A stretch of DNA of 64,000 nt from Roseofilum reptotaenium CS-1145 (GTDB lineage: Bacteria; Cyanobacteriota; Cyanobacteriia; Cyanobacteriales; Desertifilaceae): assembly GCF_028330985.1 (NCBI RefSeq), contig NZ_JAQMUE010000082.1:1-64000 (forward strand), in the 5' to 3' direction. Below the pieces are notes generated by a model. The model searched no databases. It had not been told where the DNA came from and saw only the letters and a program-made list of their open reading frames with translations. Every line of letters begins with the position of its first letter. Positions within the stretch are counted from its first letter, which is position 1. Below are positions 46,101 through 53,957 of this stretch, one piece after another. The translations under genes were made by a program, and so were the position numbers.

Positions 46101-49082
46101 GCCTATTCTCATGGAGATGTACCCTTCGAGCAATTGGTAGAAGAATTGCAACCCGAGCGCAACCCAAGCTATACACCCCTATTTCAAGTCATGTTTGCAC
46201 TGCAATATGAAGAGGAGGAAAAGACTGGGGAAAGTTGGGAATTATCCGGATTAAAAGTCAGCCGTTTGGCAACGAATAGCGCAACTTCCAAATTTGACAT
46301 GACTCTGTGGATGAGAGTAACAGAGTCAGGATTAACGGGAAGGTGGGAATACAATACCGATCTGTTTGATGCCGAGACTATCTACCGGATGGCCTTACAT
46401 TTCCAGAATGTATTGGAGGCGATTGTCGCTTGTCCTGAAGAAAAGGTGGCTTTTTTGCCCTTGATGGCCCAAGCCGAACGAGATCGACTGTTGCTAGCGT
46501 CGAACAATACTCGTGCGCAATACGCGGATAATTATTGCCTTCATCAGGTCTTTGAACAGCAAGTAGAACGAACGCCAGATGCGATCGCAGTAGTATTTGA
46601 GGAAGAACAAGTTACCTATTGGGAGCTGAACGCACGGGCCAATCAACTGGCGCGTTACCTGCAAAGCTTGGGGGTAGGGCCGGAGGTGCTAGTGGGGATT
46701 TGTGTAGAGCGATCGCTCTCTACGATCGTAGGATTATTAGGAATTCTCAAAGCAGGCGGAGCATACCTACCTTTAGACCCAGATTATCCACCAGAGCGTC
46801 TCGCCTATATCTTTTCTAACTCCCAAGCTGCGGTATTAGTAACAACGCAGGAATTAACCGTCCGATTACAGGTCTTACCCGATCTCGTTGTCTGTTTAGA
46901 TAGTGACTGGGAATTGATATCGAGTTGCAGCACTGACAATCTATCATCTCCAGTTCGTCCTGAGAATTTAGCATACATAATTTATACGTCCGGTTCCACA
47001 GGAAAACCCAAAGGAGTGGAAATCTGCCATCAATCTCTGGTCAACTTTCTTCGTGGGATGGCAATAAAACCCGGCTTAACTGATACTGATATTATCTTAG
47101 CCGTCACTACTCTCAGTTTTGATATTGCTGCCCTAGAGATTTACTTACCCTTAATCGTGGGAGCAAAAATAGTCTTAGCGAGTCGAGAGGTCGCTACTGA
47201 CGGTCAACAACTGTTGTCCAAATTGGAGCTAGAGGGCACGACCGCGATGCAAGCGACTCCAGCAACTTGGCAAATGCTGCTAACTTCCGGTTGGCAAGGG
47301 AATTCGCACTTGAAAATACTTTGTGGTGGAGAACCCTTGTCTAAGCAACTAGCCATTCAACTTCTGGAAAAAGGCTCTTCCCTCTGGAACCTATATGGTC
47401 CTACAGAAGCGACAGTGTGGTCAACAGTTTGCCCGGTTAGTGCTTCCGATCTCATAGAGAGCAAAGAAAATGTGTCAGTGGCGATCGGTCGTCCGATCGC
47501 TAATACCCAAATCTATATTCTCGATAACTATCTCCAGCCTGTCCCCATAGGCGTACCAGGAGAACTCCATATCGGCGGTGCAGGGTTAGCGCGAGGCTAT
47601 CTCAATCGCCCCGAATTAACCGAGCAAAAGTTTATCTCCAATCCCTTTAGTGACGAACCGGGTTCGCGCCTTTACAAAACCGGCGATAAGGCACGCTATC
47701 TCCCGGATGGCAAGATTGAATTTATCGGACGCATCGACAACCAAGTAAAAATACGAGGCTTCCGCATCGAACTCGGAGAGATTGAAGCAACTTTAGCCCA
47801 ACATCCCAATGTGGGTGAAGCCGTGGTTATTGTTCGCGAAGATACTCCAGCAGATAAACAACTGGTCGCCTACATGGTCACTAAAGAAGAAGTGACCTCC
47901 TCTGATGTGCGCAGTTTCTTGAAAACGAAGCTACCCAACTATATGGTTCCCAGTGTGTTTGTCTTTTTAGAGGCATTGCCTCTAACGCCTAATGGCAAAG
48001 TAAATCGCCGCGCCCTCCCTGCACCAGATACAGAACAGAGAGAAAAAGGAGCGATCGCCCCCCGCACCACTACCGAACTGCAACTATGCCAAATTTGGTC
48101 GGAAGTTCTCAAGATTTCCACCCTTGGAGTACAAGACAACTTCTTTGAATTGGGGGGTCATTCCCTGTTAGCCGTTCGCTTGATGGCTCGCATCGAACGG
48201 CAATTAGGCATTCACCTACCTTTGACTACTCTGTTTACAGAACCGACAATCGAAAGCCAAGCTAATCTGCTCAAGGCAAAGAATGATATTAGCTCCCATT
48301 CCCCCTTAGTGCCGATTCAAGCTTCAGGAGAGTTGCCACCATTTTTCTGCGTGCATCCGGTTGGCGGCAACGTTCTGTGCTACGCACAGTTAGCCCGACA
48401 CCTGGGCAACAACCGACCGTTTTACGGCTTGCAGTCTGTGGGGTTATCTAGCGAAAAAGAACCCTTAACCAAAATAGAGGAGATGGCAGCTATTTATATA
48501 GAAGCATTGCAGGAAATTCAGCCTCACGGGCCGTATTATTTAGGCGGTTGGTCGATGGGTGGAGTCGTTGCTTGGGAAATGGTACGGCAGTTGCAAACTT
48601 TGGGGCAAAACGTTGAGCTATTGGCGTTGATTGACAGCTATGTACCGAGCCAGAATCAAAAACCGATTGATGATGCTTTTTTGATTAATGCTCTATTGGG
48701 CGATCTCGGCGGTATATTTGGCACAGAGTTCTCAATTTCGACCCATGAACTTCATCAACTTCAACCCTCAGAACAGTTAGGTTGCATCCTCACTGAAGCT
48801 AAACGCCTGAATATTTTGCCGCGAGAAATTTCCCTGAAACAGGTGGATCGGTTGTTTGAGGTTTTCAAAGCAAACCTGAAGGCGATATACGATTATCAAC
48901 CTCAGCCTTATTGGGGTCGAGTAGCTCTATTTTCAGCCAATGAACTAGAAGAAGACCGAGGGTGGAGTAGTTGGGTGACAGGGAAGTTGGAAACTTATAT
49001 GATTCCCGGCGATCATTATGGGATGATGCGATCGCCCCACGTCGGGGTTCTCGCCCAAAAGCTGGGAGCTTGTTTGAATTAA
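40119..49082 (+). CDS. Three-module NRPS: A-PCP-C-A-PCP-C-A-PCP-TE
   Basis: 2987 residues from ATG 40119 (a TTG at 40050 lies inside the repeat and is unlikely). Carrier serines are S546, S1616 and S2682. The two C domains depart from HHxxxDG: SHIIGDA (S739, H740, A745) and HHIVSDD (H1809, H1810, D1815). The first A domain appears to lack about 15 residues between its A4 and A5 regions. Hand alignment of the third A domain gives DILQLGLVWK, which matches the glycine code; the second (DMPQIGLVWK) is similar. The thioesterase is ordinary, with GWSMGG (S2812) and D2839. A tripeptide with a C-terminal Gly is the simplest product. Same strand as, and 387 bases after, the first NRPS. Confidence 0.92.
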   Translation: MFADKTLNRPIGIVFEEQVWKAPDRVAIASNNHQWTYQTLNSRANAIANDILKSCDNGLERIALLLEHDGPAIASILAVLKVGKTYIPLDPTYPSSRLKSIVQDSQPQIILTNNRNWDLAQKITQAKIAIVNIDNLEYATTVSNLVLSISPETPAYILYTSGSTGVPKGVVQNHRNILHFIRAYRKTIHLSSSDKLTLLSSYSFDAAIIDIFAALLNGATLCLFDLKQEKITIYHSTPTVYRQLIDILNENSQAVRTELDSIRLVVLGGEAALTTDFESYKKYFAPDCLLVNLMGCSESSFNFQYTLNKETELSDRGLLPVGYPVPETELLLLDEAGNPALDSGEIAIRSPYIALGYWQNPELTKVVFLPDPEGRKQCIYRSGDLGRLRTDGVLEFLGRKDFQVKIRGFRVELGELEATLGQHPKVLSSVATSSKESPGNLYLVAYIVPDRQRVPTISELRSFLSERLPDYMMPSAFVMLDTLPLTPNNKIDRLALPAPKFSRLHLSTPFVQPSSKNQKVLVDIWSALLNVEVGIHDNFFELGGHSLLATRILSRIRNAFDLDLPVRALFECPTIAELTLAIETRIKGDLEPKKNAIAPAPRSQNLPSSFIQEEFWYLIHLAPNSAIYYTIKAAWRLTGTLNRTALKRAIAEMVSRHEILRTTFKLTEGLLVQVVASSLQIFVPEIDLQNLSPEEQSETLKRYSQKELERSFDLVNGPLFRVMVLQLGVKSHVLLLTMSHIIGDAWSTGIFFQELMTIYSAFASGKPSPLPKLSVQYADFACWQRERLTDQMLKPQLEYWKQQLSESLPLLELPTDRSRPLEQSFRGGRQSFHAPADLTEKLLELSQGEGATLYMTLLAALATLLFRYSSQEEINIGTPVSQRNVIETESLIGPFLNVLVLGIKLQNNPTFQDLLSQVRQTVLEALVHQEVPYPKVLETIQPERQLSHNPLFQVILDWVNLPTSKLEQLETSSLTTEPLLEIQDIEDKTTAVDLCLLVWETEGELNGYFQYSTDLFDAETISRMAEHFQVLLQAIVTNPEVQISQLLLLTQLERHQLFVEWNNTTTEYPQDRGIHQLFEQQVERTPDAVAVIFENQGLTYRELNGKANQLARYLQCLGVKPEVLVGICVERSLEMIIGLLGILKAGGAYVPLDPDYPSDRIASIFSSSKLKVLVTQETVLTSLPQHSARSVCLDAESEQIAWFSDRNLDITSQPENLAYVIYTSGSTGQPKGVEIGHQSLVNLVSAMQVTLGFSNSDSILAATTIGFDMAVPEIYLPLIVGGKTIVVSREVATDGKQLLSTLKNSGATVMQATPVTAKMLLAAGWHSSSGFKMICGGEAVPRELAVRLIEKGACLWNLYGPTETTVWSTACHLNASSYSSQRQEIDYSIGTPIANTQIYILDKHLQPVPIGVSGELHIGGAGLARGYHNHPELTAQKFIPNPLSNEPGSRLYKTGDLARYLPDGNIEFIGRIDNQVKIRGFRIELGEIEATLTQYPSLREAVVVVREDSTGDKRLVAYIVTQEQVAVSVLRMFLKTKLPDYMVPSAFVFLEAIPLTPNGKIDRRALPKPDASSFGTLTKIVPRTPTEELLAAIWTEVLGLDKVGIEENFFEIGGHSLKAMQAISRISDTFSVDIPLKKLFQLPTIAELAKGIETDRTEGKTGLQLPAIAVTARDTTIPLSFAQQRLWFLYLLEGKNATYNIPVAIHLDGFLNIAALQAALVEIVRRHDILRVTFQAENGTPFQAIATPSNGEFPVIDLQNIPEASQERKVHRFLTEEASHFFDITTERLVRFKLLRLSPQSNILLLTMHHIVSDDWSLGVFFRELQVLYAAFSQQQPSPLPELPIQYADFAIWQRQYLTPEVLATQVNYWKRQLAEIPPQLELPTDRPRPSVRGFRGASESFSVPVELTAKLLQVSEQYSATLFMTLLAAFSTLLYRYSGQTDIVVGSPIANRDRPEIESLIGFFVNTLVLRTTFAENPSFVSLLHQLRETCLDAYSHGDVPFEQLVEELQPERNPSYTPLFQVMFALQYEEEEKTGESWELSGLKVSRLATNSATSKFDMTLWMRVTESGLTGRWEYNTDLFDAETIYRMALHFQNVLEAIVACPEEKVAFLPLMAQAERDRLLLASNNTRAQYADNYCLHQVFEQQVERTPDAIAVVFEEEQVTYWELNARANQLARYLQSLGVGPEVLVGICVERSLSTIVGLLGILKAGGAYLPLDPDYPPERLAYIFSNSQAAVLVTTQELTVRLQVLPDLVVCLDSDWELISSCSTDNLSSPVRPENLAYIIYTSGSTGKPKGVEICHQSLVNFLRGMAIKPGLTDTDIILAVTTLSFDIAALEIYLPLIVGAKIVLASREVATDGQQLLSKLELEGTTAMQATPATWQMLLTSGWQGNSHLKILCGGEPLSKQLAIQLLEKGSSLWNLYGPTEATVWSTVCPVSASDLIESKENVSVAIGRPIANTQIYILDNYLQPVPIGVPGELHIGGAGLARGYLNRPELTEQKFISNPFSDEPGSRLYKTGDKARYLPDGKIEFIGRIDNQVKIRGFRIELGEIEATLAQHPNVGEAVVIVREDTPADKQLVAYMVTKEEVTSSDVRSFLKTKLPNYMVPSVFVFLEALPLTPNGKVNRRALPAPDTEQREKGAIAPRTTTELQLCQIWSEVLKISTLGVQDNFFELGGHSLLAVRLMARIERQLGIHLPLTTLFTEPTIESQANLLKAKNDISSHSPLVPIQASGELPPFFCVHPVGGNVLCYAQLARHLGNNRPFYGLQSVGLSSEKEPLTKIEEMAAIYIEALQEIQPHGPYYLGGWSMGGVVAWEMVRQLQTLGQNVELLALIDSYVPSQNQKPIDDAFLINALLGDLGGIFGTEFSISTHELHQLQPSEQLGCILTEAKRLNILPREISLKQVDRLFEVFKANLKAIYDYQPQPYWGRVALFSANELEEDRGWSSWVTGKLETYMIPGDHYGMMRSPHVGVLAQKLGACLN

Positions 49083-49434
49083 GTTAAAGAGCGATCTAAT
49101 ATCAAGTCCAGTTAATTGGCTATGATGCAATAGTTCGCCTTGGGGAACAGGAAACAGGCAACAATGTAGGAGTGGAAACGCACTATCCATAGCGAAACTT
49201 AGAAGAATCTTTCGACTAAAATAACCTGTAATCCAGTCAGGGTAAGGAAACCAGGTCGAAGACTGAAAAATAGCTGAAACTCTAGCCCTAACTGGATTGG
49301 TACTTGATCGATGTTAAATCCTTGTTCTGTATAGCTTTGAACTAGATATCAGTGCTGATTTTTGTCTAAGTCCCATGACTGTTGTTGCTACCCTGGTCTT
49401 TAATGACTTCCCTAAATAGGTTAGAGTTTTGCGA
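49083..49434. other. Gap after the NRPS genes, with a long inverted repeat
   Basis: 352 bases without a gene. AATCCAGTCAGGG (49230-49242) and CCCTAACTGGATT (49286-49298) form an inverted repeat with one mismatch and a 43-base loop. The first arm's TCCAGTCAGGGT recurs at about 55557. It lies between convergent transcripts and may act as a terminator or be the trace of a small mobile element. Confidence 0.4.
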
Positions 49435-49956
49435 TTAAGCTCGTGGGAATTGATCCTTAAGATTTGCCAAAGCTGACCAACGGGAATCCATAGCAGTATC
49501 GTCAGGTGCAGCCATTTGCTGAGTGACCTCAATTCCTGGACAATCTTGATCACATAATTGCCGATGGGGAAGTCTTAAGCAAAGCTGTTCGTAGAGCCAA
49601 GCTTCAGGGTCAAAATGACCTTGAGGGGAGAGGGTTTCCACCAAATCCTCTAAAGCCACTTCTCGCTCTAACGGTAGATTATCGTTGAGAGTCTCAGCAT
49701 TGGGATCGAGCCAAATCATTTCCTTCGCTTTTGCCCGCAGTCGATAATTATATTGTTGCAGACAACGATCGCACTTCAGGGTTACAATCGTTTCGGCGAT
49801 CGCCTTCACCTCCAAGTAACTCCCTTGGTGAATCATCTTAATCCAGCCCTCGACAGGCATCAAAGAATCCAACCCATCTAAATACTCATCAACCTCAATC
49901 TTGAGTTTTCCATCTGGGCACTTTAACAACCCAGGAATATGGATCATCTGCATCAT
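49435..49956 (-). CDS. yceD: DUF177/YceD-family protein
   Basis: 173 residues. LECx-type features of YceD are present: VTLKCDRCLQQYNYRLR, then a conserved acidic stretch and a second Cys group near CDQDCPGI. YceD proteins are linked to 23S rRNA accumulation and ribosomal protein L32 in other bacteria. Here it closes the rpmH-rnpA-PH-yidC-jag cluster. AGGAGG lies just before the double ATG, and the second ATG (49953) has the better spacing of six bases. Confidence 0.85.
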   Translation of the reverse strand: MMQMIHIPGLLKCPDGKLKIEVDEYLDGLDSLMPVEGWIKMIHQGSYLEVKAIAETIVTLKCDRCLQQYNYRLRAKAKEMIWLDPNAETLNDNLPLEREVALEDLVETLSPQGHFDPEAWLYEQLCLRLPHRQLCDQDCPGIEVTQQMAAPDDTAMDSRWSALANLKDQFPRA

Positions 49957-49971
49957 CCACCTCCTTGCAAA

Positions 49972-50475
49972 CTACTCCCTGAGCTGGGGTCGCACGCGCA
50001 CAATCAAGCATCGATGAGGCTCTTTACCCACACTCTCCGTCTCCAGATCCTCATACGATTGCAGAAACTGATGCACTTCTCTCCTTTCCGCTGATGAGAG
50101 CGCCTTCATCTCAAACTCAACCGCCGTTTGACGTACTGTATAAGCCGCCACCTCAGCCATTTTCTGCACTTCCTGCTGTCGCTGGTGACGATAGCCATTC
50201 AACTCGACTGTAAACGACCCCTGTTCCTCTCGGTCTTGTCCCAGATTGAGAATTGCATTAATCAGATACTGAATGGCATCTAAACTTTCGCCCCCCGTAC
50301 CCACCAACTGTTCAATCTGGGACGTATTTAAAGGCGAAGGGTCAATCGTTAACCAAGACGTTTCCTGTCCTGACCATCCTTCAATTACCTCCACCCTCAC
50401 CGCAGTGGCTAGTCCCATCTTCTTTAACAGGTTTTCTAGCCACTCCTGGCCGCGCTTTTGCATGGTTTCCTTCAT
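49972..50475 (-). CDS. Jag/KhpB-like RNA-binding protein (KH and R3H)
   Basis: 167 residues. The KH-like domain has the GTGGESLDAIQYLINAILN loop and helices; the R3H domain has VHQFLQSYEDLETES and RCLIVRVRP. Such proteins bind RNA and act near YidC, and are encoded next to it in many bacteria, as here with 15 bases between the genes. The N-terminal 'Jag-N' extension is short. Confidence 0.88.
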   Translation of the reverse strand: MKETMQKRGQEWLENLLKKMGLATAVRVEVIEGWSGQETSWLTIDPSPLNTSQIEQLVGTGGESLDAIQYLINAILNLGQDREEQGSFTVELNGYRHQRQQEVQKMAEVAAYTVRQTAVEFEMKALSSAERREVHQFLQSYEDLETESVGKEPHRCLIVRVRPQLRE

Positions 50476-50490
50476 CGCTGCTACCGAGGC

Positions 50491-51681
50491 CTATTTCTTT
50501 TTCGATTCCGGTTTAGTCTTCTTTTTAGACCGTTTTTCAAAAGGCAGATCCGCGCGATTCTCGGATAGTGTACCCGCAGGACTAACGCTCAGGCCTTTTT
50601 CCTCGACCAACTTCTGGAGATTTTCCGGCAACGGTTCCTTAGACAAAATAAACGTTTGTGCCGTTTGGAAAATATTGGCAATCACCATATACATCAAAAC
50701 CCCAGCCGGTAAGGGAAAGAATAAGAACATCCCTGTAAAGATAATGGGCGTAATCTTATTAATGGTTTGTTGCTGGGAATTGGTATCATTATTGGTACTG
50801 GTTCCTCCCTGGCCAGACAGCACCTGGTTCAGATACAAACTGACCCCGAAGAACAACACCATTCCGAGGATGTCGAAGTTAATATTGCCATTATCATCAA
50901 CAGCCCCAACTCTTCCGAGAGCTTTAATAAATAAAAATCCTTTCTCTGCTGCTAATCCTGGAACTGTCCCTTGAAGGGTCACTTCTCCCGGTTGAAGAGC
51001 AACCAAAGAGCCATCGGGATTAACCTCAACAAACTCTTCACCCTTAGTTATCGTCCAAGTCGGTTGTAGCTTTTGTACCTGATCCGGATACTGAGCCACC
51101 AACTCGTTAACCGTTTTTCCTTCTACAGTTTGTAGGTTAATTTGGGTTTTCTCGCCTACCCCAATTTTATTACCTCCAGGCAAAATTGCCGCTACTTTAG
51201 CATGAACCCCATCTTCGATATAGATGTTTTGGGGTTTGGTGGCATAAATTTGGGGTTGAATTCGCTGAATCTGTTCTTGGGGGAAAATCTGCACATCCAC
51301 TGTATAGTTAACATCGGCAAAGGGCGATCCTCGCAATGTGGCAAACAGAGCAAATAGCACCGGCATTTGAATCAGGACTGGCAAACACCCGGCTAAGGGA
51401 TTCCCCACCTCTTTGAAGAGTTTAGCCATCTCTTCTTGTTGTTTTGTGGGGTCATCTTTGTAGCGATTGCGAATTTCTTCTTGTCGCTTTTGCATGTAGG
51501 GCTGTACCACACGGGTGCGGCGCATACTGCGAATTGATCCGGCACTCAGGGGATACAGAGCAAACCGAATGACCAAGGTTAGGGCGACGATCGCCAAACC
51601 ATAGCTCGGTACGATCCCGTAGAAAAAATCCAGGATCGGTAGCATAACGTTGCTAGAAAGAAAACCAATACCAAAGTCCAT
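50491..51681 (-). CDS. yidC: YidC/Oxa1/Alb3 membrane-protein insertase
   Basis: 396 residues. The insertase core is seen from [20 protein letters not shown] with the conserved arginine, through the coiled loop [15 protein letters not shown] and the [20 protein letters not shown] helix, to the last two helices. A BIG2-like beta insert (around [20 protein letters not shown]) sits between membrane helices, as in other cyanobacterial YidC proteins. It inserts proteins into the thylakoid and plasma membranes. It belongs to the rnpA-yidC-jag operon. Confidence 0.93.
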   Translation of the reverse strand: MDFGIGFLSSNVMLPILDFFYGIVPSYGLAIVALTLVIRFALYPLSAGSIRSMRRTRVVQPYMQKRQEEIRNRYKDDPTKQQEEMAKLFKEVGNPLAGCLPVLIQMPVLFALFATLRGSPFADVNYTVDVQIFPQEQIQRIQPQIYATKPQNIYIEDGVHAKVAAILPGGNKIGVGEKTQINLQTVEGKTVNELVAQYPDQVQKLQPTWTITKGEEFVEVNPDGSLVALQPGEVTLQGTVPGLAAEKGFLFIKALGRVGAVDDNGNINFDILGMVLFFGVSLYLNQVLSGQGGTSTNNDTNSQQQTINKITPIIFTGMFLFFPLPAGVLMYMVIANIFQTAQTFILSKEPLPENLQKLVEEKGLSVSPAGTLSENRADLPFEKRSKKKTKPESKKK

Positions 51682-51799
51682 TCGTCGTGAGTTAACCTTT
51701 GCGCTGAGGAACTGCCTCTTCAGTGTATCTGATTGTCGGAGGCTTGATCTGATTAATTTTCACCGAGAACAGTCAGACTGTCCTCGGACTGATAAAGAA

Positions 51800-52201
51800 T
51801 TAGGCGTTAACCTTACTCCCAGAGCCACTTTTCGTTTGGGCATTTTTGGAGATTTTGCCATTGATATAGTCATACAGTTCCCGAAACTGGGGGAGCGATC
51901 GCAGTTCTAGACGACTGCCATCCTTGAGCGTAATCACCATATCTCCCCACGATCCAAATCCCCTAGGAACAACGACCACTTGGGAGATTTCCGAGTAAAT
52001 TACATCCGTGCGGTTGCGTCCCATCCATCCTCCAACACTGGAAACCCGGCGGCTGGTAATCCGATATCGAGACCAAATCGCTCGAATAATCGAACCAATG
52101 GTTAAGGGGAGAGCAATAATGGTAAAACCGATAAAAATATTGAAGATTAAATCTCCAATATGGGGGCCGCCATCATAGATGACATCTTCTTTAATTCCCA
52201 T
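51800..52201 (-). CDS. PH-domain (DUF304/YdbS-like) membrane protein
   Basis: 133 residues. Two hydrophobic segments near the N-terminus (LIFNIFIGFTIIALPLTIG) are followed by the bacterial PH domain: RYRITSRRVSSVGGW and VVVPRGFGSWGDMVITLKDG. Proteins of this type are commonly found between rnpA and yidC in cyanobacteria. Its start overlaps the rnpA stop by 11 bases, so translation is coupled. The function is unknown but is presumably linked to membrane protein insertion. Confidence 0.82.
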   Translation of the reverse strand: MGIKEDVIYDGGPHIGDLIFNIFIGFTIIALPLTIGSIIRAIWSRYRITSRRVSSVGGWMGRNRTDVIYSEISQVVVVPRGFGSWGDMVITLKDGSRLELRSLPQFRELYDYINGKISKNAQTKSGSGSKVNA

Positions 52202-52568
52202 TCAGTACCTCTGCCTGTGCCAATAACTGCTCTAATTCTTGCAGAAATTCGTCCCAATTGCAGGATTGAACACTTGGGCGCACAATAAACACCAATCTCC
52301 ACCCCCTCTGAATTTTGGGGAGCAGTTGGCGGAGTTTGGCCCGCATTTGCCGTTTTATCCGATTACGATAAACGGCTCGTTTATCAACTTTTTTGCCAAT
52401 CGCAATGCCAATTTGGGTAGGGTGGCTTGGACGATGGGCATTTTGCGAACGAGAAAGTTTTGGCCCTAAAGCTCTTAGGGTCAAGTGGGCACTCTCATGT
52501 CGGCTTCCTTGACGATAGACTCCGACAAAATGTCGTCTATTTTTCAGTCGGTTAGCTTTGGGGAGCAT
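52191..52568 (-). CDS. rnpA: Ribonuclease P protein component
   Basis: 125 residues from ATG 52568; the longer frame to 52628 includes a heptamer-type repeat and is not part of the protein. LPKANRLKNRRHFVGVYRQG is the usual start, and KKVDKRAVYRNRIKRQMRAKL contains the RNR signature that binds the RNase P RNA. It follows rpmH by 112 bases. A small palindrome (AGCGCTTCGCGCT) lies just upstream of its ATG. Confidence 0.93.
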   Translation of the reverse strand: MLPKANRLKNRRHFVGVYRQGSRHESAHLTLRALGPKLSRSQNAHRPSHPTQIGIAIGKKVDKRAVYRNRIKRQMRAKLRQLLPKIQRGWRLVFIVRPSVQSCNWDEFLQELEQLLAQAEVLNGN

Positions 52569-52680
52569 GATATAGCGCTTCGCGCTGGTCATGGGTAAGA
52601 GGTAATGGGGGATTTCTCCCAATTGCACCCTTACCTCTTACCCAGCAAGGATTTCCTCTCATCCACATTAGCCGTAAATC

Positions 52681-52818
52681 TTAAACCGTTAACCGATGAC
52701 GGCCTTTTTTACGACGGGTGCGAATGACTCGGCGGCCAGTATTACTGCGCATCCGGGCCCGAAACCCTGACGTTCTCTTTTGTTTGCGGTTGGTTCCTTC
52801 TAAGGTTCGTTTACTCAT
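52681..52818 (-). CDS. rpmH: 50S ribosomal protein L34
   Basis: 45 residues, too short for many gene finders. [20 protein letters not shown] followed by [20 protein letters not shown] and HRLTV is a complete L34. It stands at the head of the rnpA-yidC cluster, the universal bacterial order. Confidence 0.97.
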   Translation of the reverse strand: MSKRTLEGTNRKQKRTSGFRARMRSNTGRRVIRTRRKKGRHRLTV

Positions 52819-52961
52819 AGAATTGCTTTCACTTAAAGGGTTAGCGACTCAAATAAAAATGTCACAATCATTCATTATACCATAGTTCAGGGGATGTTCC
52901 CTGAAGGGGAAAAGGGAATAGGCCATCTCCCCATCCCCCATCCTCCAAGGGAATGAGGCAG

Positions 52962-53507
52962 TTATGGACTGATGCTTAATTCCCAAGTTCCGATATAGCG
53001 GGGGAGAGGAACCTCACCAGGGGTAAAAATTAGGCACTTAAACCGATAAATCCCAAATCCGGGGTTTTTGACATTGGAAAAGACTAATTCTAATCCAGGA
53101 GTACCTGCGGGGATGGGGTTTTCTGGATAAATCTCCACCAGTTTATTGTCTTCATCCCAAATCACCTCTTGTAGGGGTTGGGCCTCTCCTTTAATACGCA
53201 CTTCTACTTTATCGGGGTCAATTTGGCCCGTATAGTTGGCGGGACTTTCAGAGTAGGAGATGGTAAATTGCTGAACTGCTTCTGTGAGTTTCTTTTGAGG
53301 CACTCGAAGCCGATAGCGATCCCATTGATTGGCAATGCCATCATAGTCAAGGCGGAAGGGTAGAGTATTTTCCCGTCCAGGACCCCCAAAGATAGTCAGT
53401 CCCGGTAAACCATTGGCGAAGGTTAGGGTAGGCACAGCCGCCACCAGACCTGTGGCGATCGCCGCAGCCAACAGAGGATACTTGATTGACTTTAATGTTT
53501 TAAGCAT
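52962..53507 (-). CDS. DUF2808 exported protein
   Basis: 181 residues from ATG 53507, which has GAGGAG about seven bases before it; the ATG at 53522 is less likely. A signal peptide (about 1-31, ending TFANG) is followed by a beta-rich DUF2808 domain, with WDRYRLRVPQKKLTEAVQQF and DEDNKLVEIYPENPIPAGT. This family is nearly confined to cyanobacteria and is predicted to be periplasmic; function unknown. The gene is alone on its transcript. Confidence 0.82.
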   Translation of the reverse strand: MLKTLKSIKYPLLAAAIATGLVAAVPTLTFANGLPGLTIFGGPGRENTLPFRLDYDGIANQWDRYRLRVPQKKLTEAVQQFTISYSESPANYTGQIDPDKVEVRIKGEAQPLQEVIWDEDNKLVEIYPENPIPAGTPGLELVFSNVKNPGFGIYRFKCLIFTPGEVPLPRYIGTWELSISP

Positions 53508-53664
53508 AGGAAAACTCCTCAACTCATCCTTAAATTTAAGACACCGTTACTTAACTTTACCAAAAGACACCCAAAGATTGACAAACGTCACCTCTATAGG
53601 GCCGTAGTGGGGACGCAAGGCGGGGTGCAAAAGTGCCAAAATACTTTAGGAGCAATCGCCAAAC

Positions 53665-53726
53665 AGCATCCCCAGAACCCGGTTTCTAGATCCTATGACG
53701 AATTAGAACGTAGGGGTTAAGATTGA
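53665..53726. repeat. Direct repeat left of the PIN toxin operon
   Basis: The 62-base sequence starting AGCATCCCCAGAACCCGGTT matches 54523-54584 in 53 of 62 positions by eye and in the same orientation. The pair brackets the two-gene operon at 53739-54431. Confidence 0.75.
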
Positions 53727-53738
53727 GCGCGATCGCTC

Positions 53739-53954
53739 CTAACTAAGGCTTGTTTCCTTTGCTTTATCGCCAACCAACCGTTGACTCCAACGGGTTTTTA
53801 GACCCGGTTTGCGCGACAAAGTGACCACTTCTGTGCCCCTTTCTGCTTGCTTTTTGCGTAAGTCTTCAAATATGGCATTCAAATCATAGTTGAAAGACTT
53901 GGCATAGGCTTCACGAATTTGGTGAATTTCTTCTACAATTTCATCTTTCCACAT
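53739..53954 (-). CDS. Putative antitoxin partner of the PIN protein
   Basis: 71 residues from ATG 53954 (a TTG at 53957 touches the PIN stop codon). MWKDEIVEEIHQIREAYAKS and FNYDLNAIFEDLRKKQAE resemble the small conserved proteins encoded after PIN-domain toxins in cyanobacteria. The charged, helical make-up fits an antitoxin, but the toxin-first order is reversed from the usual. There is no recognisable DNA-binding domain. Confidence 0.6.
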   Translation of the reverse strand: MWKDEIVEEIHQIREAYAKSFNYDLNAIFEDLRKKQAERGTEVVTLSRKPGLKTRWSQRLVGDKAKETSLS

Positions 53955-53957
53955 CAA

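Noticed and set aside
48945-49190. 81-codon minus-strand frame at the NRPS2 end
   Set aside because: It is the complement of the TE coding region and has no domain.
49130-49320. Possible tRNA or small RNA in the post-NRPS gap
   Set aside because: No cloverleaf or TTCGANTC-type arm could be found; only an inverted repeat is present.
52569-52628. Upstream extension of rnpA to a TTG
   Set aside because: The extension consists of repeat sequence; the family start MLPKANRL at 52568 is clear.
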